Below, in pieces: positions 17,120 to 26,784 of a stretch of DNA of 64,000 nucleotides. The notes beneath the pieces are model-generated. The model had not been told where the DNA came from, did not search any database, and saw only the letters and a program-made list of their open reading frames with translations. Position 1 is the first letter of the stretch, and each line of letters opens with the position of its first letter. Position numbers and translations under genes: made by a program. This DNA is from Shinella zoogloeoides (lineage in GTDB: Bacteria > Pseudomonadota > Alphaproteobacteria > Rhizobiales > Rhizobiaceae), in NCBI RefSeq assembly GCF_003574625.1, contig NZ_QNUJ01000002.1, positions 62,001-126,000 of the forward strand, in the 5' to 3' direction.

Positions 17120-18274
17120 TCAGGCCCGACGGGCGCGGGCGGTTCTTGCGGCTTCGGCCACGAAGGCGCGAAGAAGCGGGTGCGGATGTCCCGGGCGGGA
17201 CGAAAGCTCGGGATGCCCCTGCATGCCCATGTAGAAGCCGTCCGTCGCCTCGATCGCGTCGGCGATATCCTGGCCCGGCTCGCCCCCGAGCGCGCTTACC
17301 AGCACGCCCCGGCTTGCCAGCCCCTCATGCAGGGCGGGGGCCAGCCTGTAGCGGTGATTGCAGGCGATTTCGCTCTCGGCCCCGAGAAGCTGCCGAAGGC
17401 GGCTGCCCGGCACGGACCGGGTAATGCGCCGGCCGAGCCTGTATTCGCCCGTCTCGATGCGGATGAAACTGTGACGGGCGGCGGCGGGAGCCGCCTCCGC
17501 CATGTCCGTATCCTCCCAGCCGGAAAGCTCGCGGGCGACCGCTGTCGACATGCTCTGCATGCCGAGGCAGAGGCCCGCGATCGGGGTTGCGCCTGCCCGC
17601 GCGGCGCGGGCAAGCGCGATCTGCCCCGCCACCGCCGACATCTGCGATCCGCCGGGCAGCAGCACGCCGGCGACACCGGCGAGCGGATCGGCCGGCAGGT
17701 CGCGCGGATCGAGGAAACGCAGCTCGGCTCCCGGCGCCTCGGCGTCGATGGCATCCGCCAGCGCGGCAAGCGGCGCCGGGCAGGTTTCGAGAAACTGTTC
17801 CACCGGCCCCGCAAGCGCGAGGACGAGGCCGGACGGCGCGACGGCGGCCGGCTCGGCGGGAAGCACCCGGCCGAACCGGTCCCGCCAGCCGATCACGCGG
17901 CCGTCGGCGTCGATGAAGCGGTTCTCCTCCAGACGGACGGTCCTGTCTTCCGCGCCCGCTGCGGCAAGCCGCGACACGGCATCGCCGTCGGCAAGAAAAG
18001 CCGCATGCACGGGCACGACGGCCACCGCTTCGCCCGAAAGCTCGGCGAGAGGGCGGGCGCTTCGCCCGGTGAGGCGATCCGCCCAGATCAGGCCGCTCGG
18101 GATGAGCGCGCCTTCATCGGCGACATGCTGTTCGGCATCGGGATGGCGATCAAAGTCGAATCGTGCCGCCGGCCAGAACAACCGCCCGCCTTCGGCAGCC
18201 GCGACGAGCGCCGCCGCCGCACCGTAGAGCGCGGGATGATCCGTTTCGTGCCGAACGAGGATGATGCGTCTCAT
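17120..18274 (-). CDS. Class I glutamine amidotransferase with CTP synthase-like domain
   Basis: This 384-residue protein has a C-terminal class I glutaminase domain (about 195-375). The nucleophile elbow is GLCLGMQS with C236, and the His/Glu pair lies in GHPEL (H354, E356). Similarity is to the glutaminase half of PyrG (LLPGGSQ, then CLGMQ, then WEDTDM). The N-terminal 190 residues are not the CTP synthase amidoligase: no Walker-type P-loop is visible, and I do not recognise this part. It heads the operon GAT-SDR-FAH, divergent from an aminotransferase. It may release ammonia from a glutamyl compound or deglutamylate an intermediate. Confidence 0.75.
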   Translation of the reverse strand: MRRIILVRHETDHPALYGAAAALVAAAEGGRLFWPAARFDFDRHPDAEQHVADEGALIPSGLIWADRLTGRSARPLAELSGEAVAVVPVHAAFLADGDAVSRLAAAGAEDRTVRLEENRFIDADGRVIGWRDRFGRVLPAEPAAVAPSGLVLALAGPVEQFLETCPAPLAALADAIDAEAPGAELRFLDPRDLPADPLAGVAGVLLPGGSQMSAVAGQIALARAARAGATPIAGLCLGMQSMSTAVARELSGWEDTDMAEAAPAAARHSFIRIETGEYRLGRRITRSVPGSRLRQLLGAESEIACNHRYRLAPALHEGLASRGVLVSALGGEPGQDIADAIEATDGFYMGMQGHPELSSRPGHPHPLLRAFVAEAARTARARRA

Positions 18275-18318
18275 GACCTCTCCCGAGAATCCATCACATG
18301 CACTTGTTGAATGGAAAC

Positions 18319-18413
18319 GTACAATCTTACTGCGCTATTTTTCCCATACTTATCCTCCTAATCGGAAAAGTTTCAATCCCAATATTGTATTTTTTTTATC
18401 ATTATAGACAATA
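18319..18413. promoter_or_regulatory. AT-rich divergent promoter with repeated motifs
   Basis: The region between the amidotransferase operon and the aminotransferase is strikingly AT-rich (18340-18415). It contains GTACAATCTT (18319-18328), a motif repeated in the GntR/transporter promoter at 26568 and 26765. It also holds an inverted repeat of TATTGT (18383-18388) and ACAATA (18408-18413). TATAAT is readable on the minus strand at 18401-18406. Confidence 0.5.
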
Positions 18414-18439
18414 CAGGGATCGTAACGGAGGTAGCATCC

Positions 18440-19639
18440 ATGAATTCCAGACTCTCGCCCCGCATGGCCGTCGTCGGCGCGTCGCCGACCGCGGAAATAT
18501 CGAACAAGCTGCGGGCGCTGGCCGCCCGTGGCGCAGACGTCATCAACCTGGGCGAAGGGGAACTGGACTTCGCGACCCCTCCCCATGTCTGCGAGGCCGG
18601 CATCCAGGCCATTCGCGACGGAGACACCAAATACACGGCCGTCTCCGGCACCGCCGCGCTCAAGGCGGCCATCGCGCGCAAGTTCGAACGGGAAAACGGC
18701 CTTCGCTACGCCCCCTCCGAGATCATTGCCGGCACGGGCGCCAAGCAACTGATCTTCAACGCCTTCCTGGCGACCCTCGGCGAAGGCGACGAGGTGATCG
18801 TACCCGCGCCCTATTGGGTGAGCTATCCGGACATGATCCGGCTGGCAGGCGCAAAGCCCGTCATCGTGCCGTGCCACGCGCGGGACGGCTGGAAGCTGAC
18901 GCCCAAGGCGCTGGCGGCCGCGCTGACCCCGCGCACCCGCTGGGTCATCCTGAACTCGCCGAACAATCCGACGGGCGCGGTTTACGGCCGTTCCGAACTC
19001 TCGGCGCTGGAAGAGGTGCTCGCAGGACATGACGCCCTCGTCATGGCGGACGACATCTACGAGCATATCGTCCACGACGGCAGCTTCGTGGCGCCTGCGG
19101 CCGCGATGCCGCGGCTGGCCGGCCGCGTGCTGACGATCAACGGCGTCTCGAAGGGCTATTCGATGACGGGATGGCGGCTCGGCTATGCCGGCGGGCCGGA
19201 ATGGCTGATCCGCGCCATGGACGTCCTGCAATCGCAGAGCACGTCCAATCCCTCGACCATCTCGCAGGCCGCGACCATCGCCGCGCTCGACGGCGACCTC
19301 TCCTTCCTGGACGGCTGGAAACGGACGCTGCTGACGCGCCGTGAACAGGTACTCTCCGCCATCGCGGCGATATCCGGCCTCTCCGCGCTGCCCACGCCGG
19401 GCGCCTTCTACGTCTTCGCCGACTGCACCGGCCTTTTCGGCAGGCGGACACCGGCAGGCACCGTCCTGGCCTCGGACCTCGATGTCGCCGGCTATCTTCT
19501 GGAAGAGGCCCATGTCGGCATGGTGCATGGCTCGGCATTCGGCATGCCCGGGCACCTGCGCATCGCCTATGCCATCGACGACGGCAGGCTCGCCGAAGCG
19601 CTGTCGCGCGTGGCCGCAGCCCTCGACGGGCTCGCCTGA
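18440..19639 (+). CDS. Class I PLP-dependent aminotransferase (aspartate aminotransferase-like)
   Basis: This 399-residue fold type I enzyme follows the AspC/AspB layout. INLGEGELDFATP is at the N-terminus, GTGAKQLIFNAFLA binds the PLP phosphate and NSPNNPTGAVY holds the ring-contacting Asn. ADDIYEH supplies the PLP nitrogen Asp, K238 in NGVSKGYSMTGWRLGY forms the Schiff base, and FGMPGHLRIAYA holds the substrate carboxylate Arg. Amino donor and acceptor are not predictable. It has its own promoter and terminator. It stands between two catabolic operons that probably share its product. Confidence 0.9.
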   Translation: MNSRLSPRMAVVGASPTAEISNKLRALAARGADVINLGEGELDFATPPHVCEAGIQAIRDGDTKYTAVSGTAALKAAIARKFERENGLRYAPSEIIAGTGAKQLIFNAFLATLGEGDEVIVPAPYWVSYPDMIRLAGAKPVIVPCHARDGWKLTPKALAAALTPRTRWVILNSPNNPTGAVYGRSELSALEEVLAGHDALVMADDIYEHIVHDGSFVAPAAAMPRLAGRVLTINGVSKGYSMTGWRLGYAGGPEWLIRAMDVLQSQSTSNPSTISQAATIAALDGDLSFLDGWKRTLLTRREQVLSAIAAISGLSALPTPGAFYVFADCTGLFGRRTPAGTVLASDLDVAGYLLEEAHVGMVHGSAFGMPGHLRIAYAIDDGRLAEALSRVAAALDGLA

Positions 19640-19652
19640 CCCCCGGCATACG

Positions 19653-19685
19653 AAAGCCCCCGCCGCGACCGCGGCGGGGGCTTTT
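19653..19685. terminator. Bidirectional terminator between convergent genes
   Basis: A perfect 14-bp stem (19653-19666 with 19671-19684) has a GACC loop. It is flanked by TTTT on the plus side and, on the opposite strand, by the complement of GAAA, serving both the aminotransferase and the dapA-like gene. Confidence 0.85.
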
Positions 19686-19700
19686 CTTCGAGACGCGATC

Positions 19701-20624
19701 TCAGGCGGCGAGCTTGAGGCCCGTGCGCGAATCCGCGGCGAGCTTTTCCATCACGGCACGCAGCTTCGGCTGGACGGCGGCTGGGATATCGCGCAGCGGC
19801 AGGCGGACGGACCCGCCGTCGAAGCCGCGCAGGTTCATCGCCGCCTTCACAAGCTGCGGCTGGCCATGCGCGCGGGCGAGCGCACGATAGTCGTACCAGA
19901 GCGCGTGCAGGTCGCGGGCGGTCGATGCGTCGCCGGCTTCCAGCGCGCGGTAGGTCGCCAGGATCAGTTCCGGCAGCGCACCGCTGTTGGTCGTCGAAAA
20001 GCCGTCGAAACCGGCCATGACGGGGCCGAGGAAGGCGAGGTCCGAGGCGCAGAAGGTGCGCACACGACCGCGCAGGTCGTTCGCGATGCGGTCGATCGCC
20101 GTCGGGTTGAGGTCGCCCTGCTTCAGGCCGACCATGCCGTCGATATCGGCCAGGCGGCCGATCAGGGCCGGCGAAAGCGTGATGCCGATGCCCGGCGCGT
20201 TGTAGATGATGATCCCCGTCTTGGAGAGCGGCGCCACGTCGCGGAAGAAGTCGACGATCTGGTCGTCGGTGATCTCCGAAACGTAGGGCGCCGTCACCAT
20301 CGGCACGCCGCCGAGATCTCCGGCGAGCTTCGTCAACTCATAGACGTCGCGCGGATCGGAGCCGGCCGAGCAGAGCATTGCCGGAATGCGATCGCCGATC
20401 ACGTCCATGACATGCGTGAAGACGTCGGCGCGCTCCGCCACGGTCATGGTGGGAAATTCGCCATAGGTGCCGCCGATGAGCACGCCGTCATAGCCGAGGG
20501 CGATGACGCGCTCGACGTTGCGGGCGAGCCCCGCCTTGTCGAGCGCACCATCCCTTGTGAAGGGCGTCATGGTGATGTTGAAGATGCCTTTCAGGCGCGC
20601 CTGCGCCTCCTGACGGTCCTTCAT
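19701..20624 (-). CDS. Dihydrodipicolinate synthase/N-acetylneuraminate lyase family protein
   Basis: This 307-residue TIM-barrel aldolase has the DapA/NanA landmarks. GTYGEFPTMT is at 52-61 (the GTTGE region), the catalytic Tyr lies in IIIYNAPG (Y141) and the Schiff-base Lys in MVGLKQGD (K168). Pyruvate-dependent aldol cleavage or dehydration is expected; true DapA is unlikely given the catabolic context. It is the last gene of the transporter operon, 21 nt after the M24 gene. Confidence 0.87.
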   Translation of the reverse strand: MKDRQEAQARLKGIFNITMTPFTRDGALDKAGLARNVERVIALGYDGVLIGGTYGEFPTMTVAERADVFTHVMDVIGDRIPAMLCSAGSDPRDVYELTKLAGDLGGVPMVTAPYVSEITDDQIVDFFRDVAPLSKTGIIIYNAPGIGITLSPALIGRLADIDGMVGLKQGDLNPTAIDRIANDLRGRVRTFCASDLAFLGPVMAGFDGFSTTNSGALPELILATYRALEAGDASTARDLHALWYDYRALARAHGQPQLVKAAMNLRGFDGGSVRLPLRDIPAAVQPKLRAVMEKLAADSRTGLKLAA

Positions 20625-20645
20625 TCGTATTCTCCTTGCAATTGG

Positions 20646-21818
20646 TTACGCGTCGATGCGGGTGAGAGCGCGCGGCACGGTGCCGAGCTGGCGCCAGCCC
20701 GTTTCCGTGACGACGATGGTTTCCGAGACCCCCACGGTGAAACGTCCGTAGATGCGGAGGGCGGGCGGCAGGTGGAATGTCATGCCCGGCTGGAGCGCGG
20801 TCTTGACGCCGGCATTCAGCGAAAGGATCGCCCCCTCGCCCCAGTCCGGCGCGAACGAAATGCCGACAGAATAGCCGAGGCGCTTGCGGAAATTGTCCGT
20901 ATAGCCGGCGGCATCGATGACCTTCTGGCAGGCAATGTGCGGCACCTCGCAGGCAACGCCGGGCCTGATCTCGTCCAGCGCGGCGGCGAGCGCGTCCTGG
21001 CAGACCTTCATCATGTCCTCGGCCTCCTGCGGCACCGGGCCGACCCAGGCCGAGCGCATCAGCGCGGCGTGGTAGCGGTCATGCACCGCGGCCATTTCGA
21101 GGAAGGCGGGATCGTTCGCCGAAAGGGCCGTTCGCCGCCATGTCCCGTGCGGCACGCCCGTGCGCCGGCCGGTCGAGACGAGCGGTTCCATGCCCATATA
21201 TTCCGAGCCCGCCCGGATGGCGGCCTCCATCATGGACGCGACAAGGTCGTTGTCGGAGGCGCCCGCCCGGACGGCGGAAAGGCCGGCCCGCATGCCGGCA
21301 TCCACATAGGACGCCGCCTTTTCCAGCTTCTCCACTTCGAGCGGCGACTTGACGGCGCGCAGCGCCTCGACGATGCCGGCGCCGTTGTGAACCGTGCCGA
21401 GGGCCGACTGGAGGGTCTCGTAGACGGCGATCGGCAGGAACCAGCCGCGCTTGTCGATGGCGACGCGCTTGCCGAAAAGGCCCTTGCGCGTGATCACCTT
21501 CATCAGGAAGCCGATCGGATCCTCGCTGTCCTGGTAGACCTCGGCGTCGGAGATGAACGTATTGGCGATGAAATTGAAATATTCGAGCTGGCGGATGACG
21601 AAGACAGGATCGCCCTCGGCCGGCAGGACCAGCGCCTGGAAGGTGTAATAGCCCGGCGTCTGCTGCCCCGTCAGATAGAAGATGTTCTCCGGTCCCGTGA
21701 TGACCAGGGCATCGAGCCCGGCCTTGGCAAGGCCGGCCCGCGCACGCGCCTGCCTCTTCTCGTATTCGTCTCTTGGAAAGGCCGACTCCTGGCCCAGCAC
21801 GACACCTGCGCTATCCAT
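20646..21818 (-). CDS. M24 (creatinase/Xaa-Pro peptidase) family protein, DoeA-like
   Basis: This 390-residue protein has the creatinase N-domain (ALVITGPENIFYLTG) and the pita-bread domain. The metal-ligand Asp pair of true aminopeptidases is missing: the segment reads AFLEMAAVHDRYHAALMRS. The C-terminal GYSVGISFAPDWGEGAI and GMTFHLPP resemble ectoine hydrolase DoeA/EutD. Metal-independent hydrolysis of a cyclic or amide-linked substrate is therefore likelier than peptide cleavage. It lies 1 nt from the enolase-superfamily gene in the operon. Confidence 0.82.
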   Translation of the reverse strand: MDSAGVVLGQESAFPRDEYEKRQARARAGLAKAGLDALVITGPENIFYLTGQQTPGYYTFQALVLPAEGDPVFVIRQLEYFNFIANTFISDAEVYQDSEDPIGFLMKVITRKGLFGKRVAIDKRGWFLPIAVYETLQSALGTVHNGAGIVEALRAVKSPLEVEKLEKAASYVDAGMRAGLSAVRAGASDNDLVASMMEAAIRAGSEYMGMEPLVSTGRRTGVPHGTWRRTALSANDPAFLEMAAVHDRYHAALMRSAWVGPVPQEAEDMMKVCQDALAAALDEIRPGVACEVPHIACQKVIDAAGYTDNFRKRLGYSVGISFAPDWGEGAILSLNAGVKTALQPGMTFHLPPALRIYGRFTVGVSETIVVTETGWRQLGTVPRALTRIDA

Positions 21819-21819
21819 C

Positions 21820-22917
21820 TCATTCTCCCAGGGATAGGGGCGCGGAAGGCGCCCGGAAATTCAGCCCGAGGCCGGGCTCATGGCGGACGGCGACCTTGCC
21901 GTCCGCATAGGTCAGGCCTTCGGCCGGATCGTTGACCAGCCCGTCCGCGCCGTAGAGCTCTGCATGGAGGGGCCGCGTCGCCGCGGCGAGGTGAAGCGCG
22001 GCCGCCGTCGCGATCCCGCCCTCGTTCATCTGGCCGATCATGAAGGGAATGCCCGCCGCTGCCAGGGACCGCGCGGCGGCAAGCGCGGGTGTCAGCCCGC
22101 CGAGCTTGATCAGCTTGAGGTGCCCCTGAAGCCGGCCCGCCGCCGACGGCGCGCGCGCCACCAGCGTCTCGACATCAGCGCCGGAGGCAAGGCTCTCGTC
22201 CAGCATCACCGGCATCGGCGCACCGGCGGCAAGCCGCGTCATCGCATCCCAGTCGCCGGCCGCGATCGGCTGCTCGACATAGGCGAGCCCGAAGCGCGAA
22301 AGCGCCGCAAGCCGCTCCGGCGCCTCCGCCGCCGTCCAGGCGCCGTTCGCGTCGGCGGCAAGCTTGACCGTTTCGCCATGGGCGGCGCGGATGCGCGCAT
22401 GGCGGGCGCAATCGGCCTCGATATCCTGGCCGACCCGCAGCTTCAGGTCGCGAAAACCGCGCGACAGGTAAAGCGCCACCTGCCCATCGAACGCCTCGTC
22501 GGTCGACAAAAAGAGCGTCTGGTTCGTGGCATGCGAAAGCGTCCGTGCCTCGCCGGCCAGAAGATGCGCGAGCGGCAGTCCGGCGCGCCGGGCATCGAGG
22601 TCCCAGAGCGCGATGTCGAACAGCATGCGCACGGGTGCCGGCAACGGGCTTGCGGCAACGGCGGCACGAACCGCATCCGGCGGTGCCTGCCAATCGAAGC
22701 CGGCGATCGCCGCGCGGGTGCGCCGCAGCAGATCCTCCGGCTCATAGCCGTTCAGATAGGTGCAGTTGATGCGCACCTCGCCGATCCCGCGATGCCGCCC
22801 GTCATCGAGTTCGAGGTAAAGCGTGTCGAGACCGGGCACGGGGCCGGAACTGGCGGTGTGCACCGTCAGGCCCGCATAGGTCAGCAGCGAACGGTAGAGA
22901 TGGATCCGCATCGTCAC
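21820..22917 (-). CDS. Enolase-superfamily enzyme (mandelate racemase/muconate lactonizing group)
   Basis: This 365-residue protein has the capping domain followed by the modified TIM barrel. Metal ligands are D189 (DANGAW), E215 (VEQP) and D240 (LDES). K271 in KLIKLGGL is the usual base. The KxK motif on the other face reads K159-L-R161, so the second catalytic Lys is replaced by Arg. The GTG start overlaps the preceding M20 stop (22914-22917). An M20 deacylase, M24 protein and transporter nearby suggest epimerisation or dehydration of an N-acylated or cyclic amino acid. Confidence 0.85.
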   Translation of the reverse strand: MTMRIHLYRSLLTYAGLTVHTASSGPVPGLDTLYLELDDGRHRGIGEVRINCTYLNGYEPEDLLRRTRAAIAGFDWQAPPDAVRAAVAASPLPAPVRMLFDIALWDLDARRAGLPLAHLLAGEARTLSHATNQTLFLSTDEAFDGQVALYLSRGFRDLKLRVGQDIEADCARHARIRAAHGETVKLAADANGAWTAAEAPERLAALSRFGLAYVEQPIAAGDWDAMTRLAAGAPMPVMLDESLASGADVETLVARAPSAAGRLQGHLKLIKLGGLTPALAAARSLAAAGIPFMIGQMNEGGIATAAALHLAAATRPLHAELYGADGLVNDPAEGLTYADGKVAVRHEPGLGLNFRAPSAPLSLGE

Positions 22918-24071
22918 GCCGCCAGGATGCGCCGCGCGATGTCGGCATAGATCGCAGCGCTCATGACGAACTCATCCGCCGGCACGAATTCATCGGGACG
23001 ATGGGCAACGCGAATGTCGCCGGCGCCGATCACCACGCCCTCCGCGCCCGCCTCGATGAAATGCACGAGGTCGCATGCCCCCTGGAAGCCGAACGGGCCG
23101 GCTTCGGCAACGCCCGCCGCCCGGCAGGCGGCGATGGCGGCCTGCACGACGGGCGCCGTTTCCGGCGTGTCTGTCGCCCCGCCCGTGGTCGCGTGATAGC
23201 CGACGATCTCGGCATGGATGCCATGCGTCCTTTCCGCATCCGCCAGCAGCGCGCGGATTTCCGCCTCGGCGCTCGCATCCGTCTCGCCGGGGATCAGGCG
23301 GCGGTCGAGCAGCAGCTCGCATTCGGCCGGGATGACATTGTCGGCATGCCCGCCCTTGATGCGCGTCACCGTCAGGCTCGGATTGCCGACGAGCGGATGG
23401 CTGCGCTGCGCCAGGACATCGTCATGGAACGCGGCCAGCAACGGCATGAGCTGGCCGGCGCGGAAGATGGCGTTGTCGCCGAGATGCGGACTGCCGGAAT
23501 GCGCCGCCTTGCCCGTTATCCGCACGACGGGCCGGAAGGACCCCTTGTGCGCCGAAAAGCACGCATTGCCGGTCGGTTCCCCGACCACGACGGCATCGAT
23601 CTCCGGCCGCGACGCCGCATAGTGGCGTGCGCCGGCGCTCGCCACCTCCTCGTCGCCGGTGAAGACCACCATCAGCGTGCCTGACCATGCCTGCCGCTCG
23701 GCGACCAGCATGCGCGCCGCCTCGATCATGGCGGCCAGCGGCCCCTTGCAATCGCAGCTTCCCCGGCCGTAGAGCCGGCCGTCGCGCTCGGTGAGGGTGA
23801 AGGCATCGGAGGTCCAGCCGTCGCCGGCCGGCACCGTGTCCATATGGGTGTTAAACGCGAAGACGGGGCCGGGCCCGTTGACCAGCCGCGCCTCGACATT
23901 GAAGCGCGCGGGGGCATATTCGATCAGCTTCACCTCGAAACCGAGCGATGCGAGCCGTTCGCGCGCCCACTGCGCCACCGCGCCCTCCCCGCCCGGCGGG
24001 TTTTCGGAGTTGATGGCGACGAGTTCATCCAGCTCGCGCTTCATGCGAGCGGCATCGGGGCGGATATTCAT
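22914..24071 (-). CDS. M20-family deacylase (ArgE/DapE type)
   Basis: This 385-residue zinc hydrolase has the ArgE/DapE layout: NTHMDTVP (H76, D78), GRGSCDCKG with the bridging Asp (D107), FTGDEEVAS (catalytic E141, E142) and VVGEPTGN. The lid domain starts at about residue 175 (AHKGSFRPVVRITGKAAHSG). It would remove an acetyl, succinyl or similar acyl group from an amino acid. The ATG at 24071 fits family length; the longer frame to 24224 overlaps the ATPase gene and lacks support. Confidence 0.88.
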   Translation of the reverse strand: MNIRPDAARMKRELDELVAINSENPPGGEGAVAQWARERLASLGFEVKLIEYAPARFNVEARLVNGPGPVFAFNTHMDTVPAGDGWTSDAFTLTERDGRLYGRGSCDCKGPLAAMIEAARMLVAERQAWSGTLMVVFTGDEEVASAGARHYAASRPEIDAVVVGEPTGNACFSAHKGSFRPVVRITGKAAHSGSPHLGDNAIFRAGQLMPLLAAFHDDVLAQRSHPLVGNPSLTVTRIKGGHADNVIPAECELLLDRRLIPGETDASAEAEIRALLADAERTHGIHAEIVGYHATTGGATDTPETAPVVQAAIAACRAAGVAEAGPFGFQGACDLVHFIEAGAEGVVIGAGDIRVAHRPDEFVPADEFVMSAAIYADIARRILAA

Positions 24072-24099
24072 ATCGGACTTCCCTGAAAAGGCACGAAGT

Positions 24100-24840
<741 letters not shown>

Positions 24841-24849
24841 CGGATGGCC

Positions 24850-25566
24850 TCAATTATTCTCGGCAGCAGGCTGCAGCAGGATGGAAAGGACGGAGCGCTT
24901 CGGCGCGCGGCTGCGCTTGGGTTCTAGCGAGCGTTCCATCCAGTACTGGCCGGCCATGAAGATGGTCGTCAGCGCGAGATAGTAGATGCCGGCCGCGCTC
25001 AGCGCCTCGAAATAGCGGAAGGTCGCCGATGCGGTCTGGTTGGCCACCAGCAGCAGCTCCTCCACGGCGATGACCGAGACGAGGGCCGATGTCTTGAGCA
25101 TGCCGATGGTCTGGTTGCCGATCGGCGGCAGCATGATGCGCGCGGCCTGGGGCAGGACGACATAGCGCATCACCATCAGCTTGGTCATGCCGAGCGCCAT
25201 TCCTGCCGTGCGCTGCCCGCTCTTGATCGCCTGAAGGCCCGAACGGATGATCTCGGCCATGTAGGCGCCTTCGTTGAGCGACAGCGCGATGACACCGGAA
25301 GCGAACGCGGTCAGGCGGATGCCGAAGGTCGGCAGGACATTGTAGATGAAGATGATCTGGAAGAGGACCGGCGTGCCGCGAAACAGCCAGAGATAGAACA
25401 CCGCGATCAGCCGGACAGGCAGGAACTTCACCTGATTGACGAGCGCGAGCACAAAGCCGGCCAGCAGGCCGAAGACGAGAGAGCTGACCGTGATCAGCAG
25501 GGTCATGGCCGCACCGTGGAAGAAGGTGGGCGAGAGTAGATACTGGAAGACCAGATCAAGTGACAT
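24850..25566 (-). CDS. Polar amino acid ABC transporter permease (HisM/GlnP type)
   Basis: This 238-residue inner-membrane permease has about five helices. The HisMQ signature is ALSLNEGAYMAEIIRSGLQAIKSGQ, then AGMALGMTK, with YVVLPQAARIMLPPIGNQ as the EAA loop that contacts the ATPase. Only one permease gene is present, so the channel is presumably a homodimer. Confidence 0.93.
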   Translation of the reverse strand: MSLDLVFQYLLSPTFFHGAAMTLLITVSSLVFGLLAGFVLALVNQVKFLPVRLIAVFYLWLFRGTPVLFQIIFIYNVLPTFGIRLTAFASGVIALSLNEGAYMAEIIRSGLQAIKSGQRTAGMALGMTKLMVMRYVVLPQAARIMLPPIGNQTIGMLKTSALVSVIAVEELLLVANQTASATFRYFEALSAAGIYYLALTTIFMAGQYWMERSLEPKRSRAPKRSVLSILLQPAAENN

Positions 25567-25628
25567 CAGTCAGCTTTCCCTGTTTTTAAAGCGGAGCGGA
25601 GACCGCATGGAGTATCGGCGCGAGGGAA

Positions 25629-25651
25629 CCGGAGGCGCCTGGCGCCCCCGG
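25629..25651 (-). terminator. Intercistronic hairpin after the binding-protein gene
   Basis: Arms CCGG-A-GGCGCC and GGCGCC-C-CCGG (25629-25639, 25641-25651) form a stem with one mismatch in the 96-bp gap between binding protein and permease. No T-run follows. Such hairpins usually stabilise or partly terminate so that more binding protein than permease is made. Confidence 0.45.
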
Positions 25652-25662
25652 CCCGGCAAAGC

Positions 25663-26481
25663 TCAGTCGAACAGCGAAACCGACGGCGGCAGCTTCCACT
25701 TGGCGATCAGCTTGTCATAGGAGCCGTCCTCGGCCATGGCCTTGATGGCCGCCGCAAGCGCGGCCTGCAGCTCGGTCGCGCCCTTCGGCGTCGCGATGCC
25801 GATCTGGGTATCCATCTCGAAGGGCTCGCCGGCGATCTCGAAGACACCCGGCATCTTCTCCAGCGCCATCACCGCGCCCGGCGTGCTCTCGTAGTTCGCG
25901 TCGGCCCGGCCCTGGCTCAGGGAAAGCGCACTGTCCTGCGCGGTGGGCAGCGTCAGCACCTTCACCTCGCCGAGGCCCTTGGCCTGGCAGCGCTCGTTGT
26001 CGGCACGCGCCTGGCTTTCCGAAATGCCGCCGAGCGTCACGGCGACGGTCTTGCCGCAGATCGTGTCGTCCCGCCCGGTGATCCCCTTGGGATTGCCGGT
26101 CTGGACCATGACGTTGTTGCCGATCTCGAGATAGGGCACGAAATCGACCTGCTCGGCGCGGGTCGGATTGATGTACATGGCGGAGTTGATGATATCGATG
26201 CGCCCGCCCTGAAGCGCCGGGATAAGGCCCTTGAACTCCATGTTCATCGCCGCCGGCTCGACCTTGAGCTTTTCGGCGAGCGCCTGAAGGAAATCGATAT
26301 CGAAGCCGGTGAGCTTGCCCTCGCTGACATATTCGAACGGTGCGAAGCTGGCCGCCACGCCATAGGTCAGCTTGCCCGCCTCGACGAGCTTGACGCCGTC
26401 GAGGGACTGGGCGGCAGCAGCAGCGCCGCAAACGGCAAGCGGCGCTGCTGCGAGAAGAAGAATGCGAAGAAGACGGTTCAT
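25663..26481 (-). CDS. Amino acid ABC transporter substrate-binding protein
   Basis: This 272-residue periplasmic protein has a signal peptide (ILLLAAAPLAVCGAAAAAQ) and the SBP_bac_3 fold. LTYGVAASFAPFEYVSEGKLTGFDIDFLQAL opens the ligand site, and GGRIDIINSAMYINPTRAEQVDFVPY is the second signature. One Cys pair (ICGKTV, NERCQAKG) may form a disulfide. It is first in the operon and divergent from the GntR regulator. Ligand is unknown, probably a modified amino acid given the downstream enzymes. Confidence 0.92.
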   Translation of the reverse strand: MNRLLRILLLAAAPLAVCGAAAAAQSLDGVKLVEAGKLTYGVAASFAPFEYVSEGKLTGFDIDFLQALAEKLKVEPAAMNMEFKGLIPALQGGRIDIINSAMYINPTRAEQVDFVPYLEIGNNVMVQTGNPKGITGRDDTICGKTVAVTLGGISESQARADNERCQAKGLGEVKVLTLPTAQDSALSLSQGRADANYESTPGAVMALEKMPGVFEIAGEPFEMDTQIGIATPKGATELQAALAAAIKAMAEDGSYDKLIAKWKLPPSVSLFD

Positions 26482-26565
26482 GCGGAGTTCCCCATTCGTG
26501 TTTGCAGAATTCGAATTTGCAGACCGTGCCCCTTGATGGAGCCTTATTGTTTTTAATTTATCAAC

Positions 26566-26774
26566 TTGTACAATTTGACCGACACCCCGTCAACCCATAT
26601 TGCGATGGAGAGCACTCGCGAAATTTGCCGACAAGACGTGTTCGCGGAGCGGAATTTCCTGAGCATCCGCGGTTCCGCACCTATTTTACGGTGCAAAATC
26701 ATGCAGAAATCGCAACGAGAAGTTTGAAAAACGCACAAGCTGCCTGTATGATAGGCAAATAACAGTACAATTTT
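26566..26774. promoter_or_regulatory. Divergent promoter with two GTACAATTT boxes
   Basis: The 303-bp gap between binding protein and regulator has TTGTACAA (26566-26573) inside GTACAATTTG, and GTACAATTTT at 26765-26774, 11 nt before the regulator ATG. Similar GTACAATCTT occurs at 18319. These may be operators of the GntR protein, one of them autoregulatory. Confidence 0.5.
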
Positions 26775-26784
26775 CTTTCGGGCT

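Noticed and set aside
19341-21935. An 864-codon open frame on the plus strand
   Set aside because: Mirror of the aminotransferase end, DapA-like and M24 genes; no recognisable domain and low-complexity composition.
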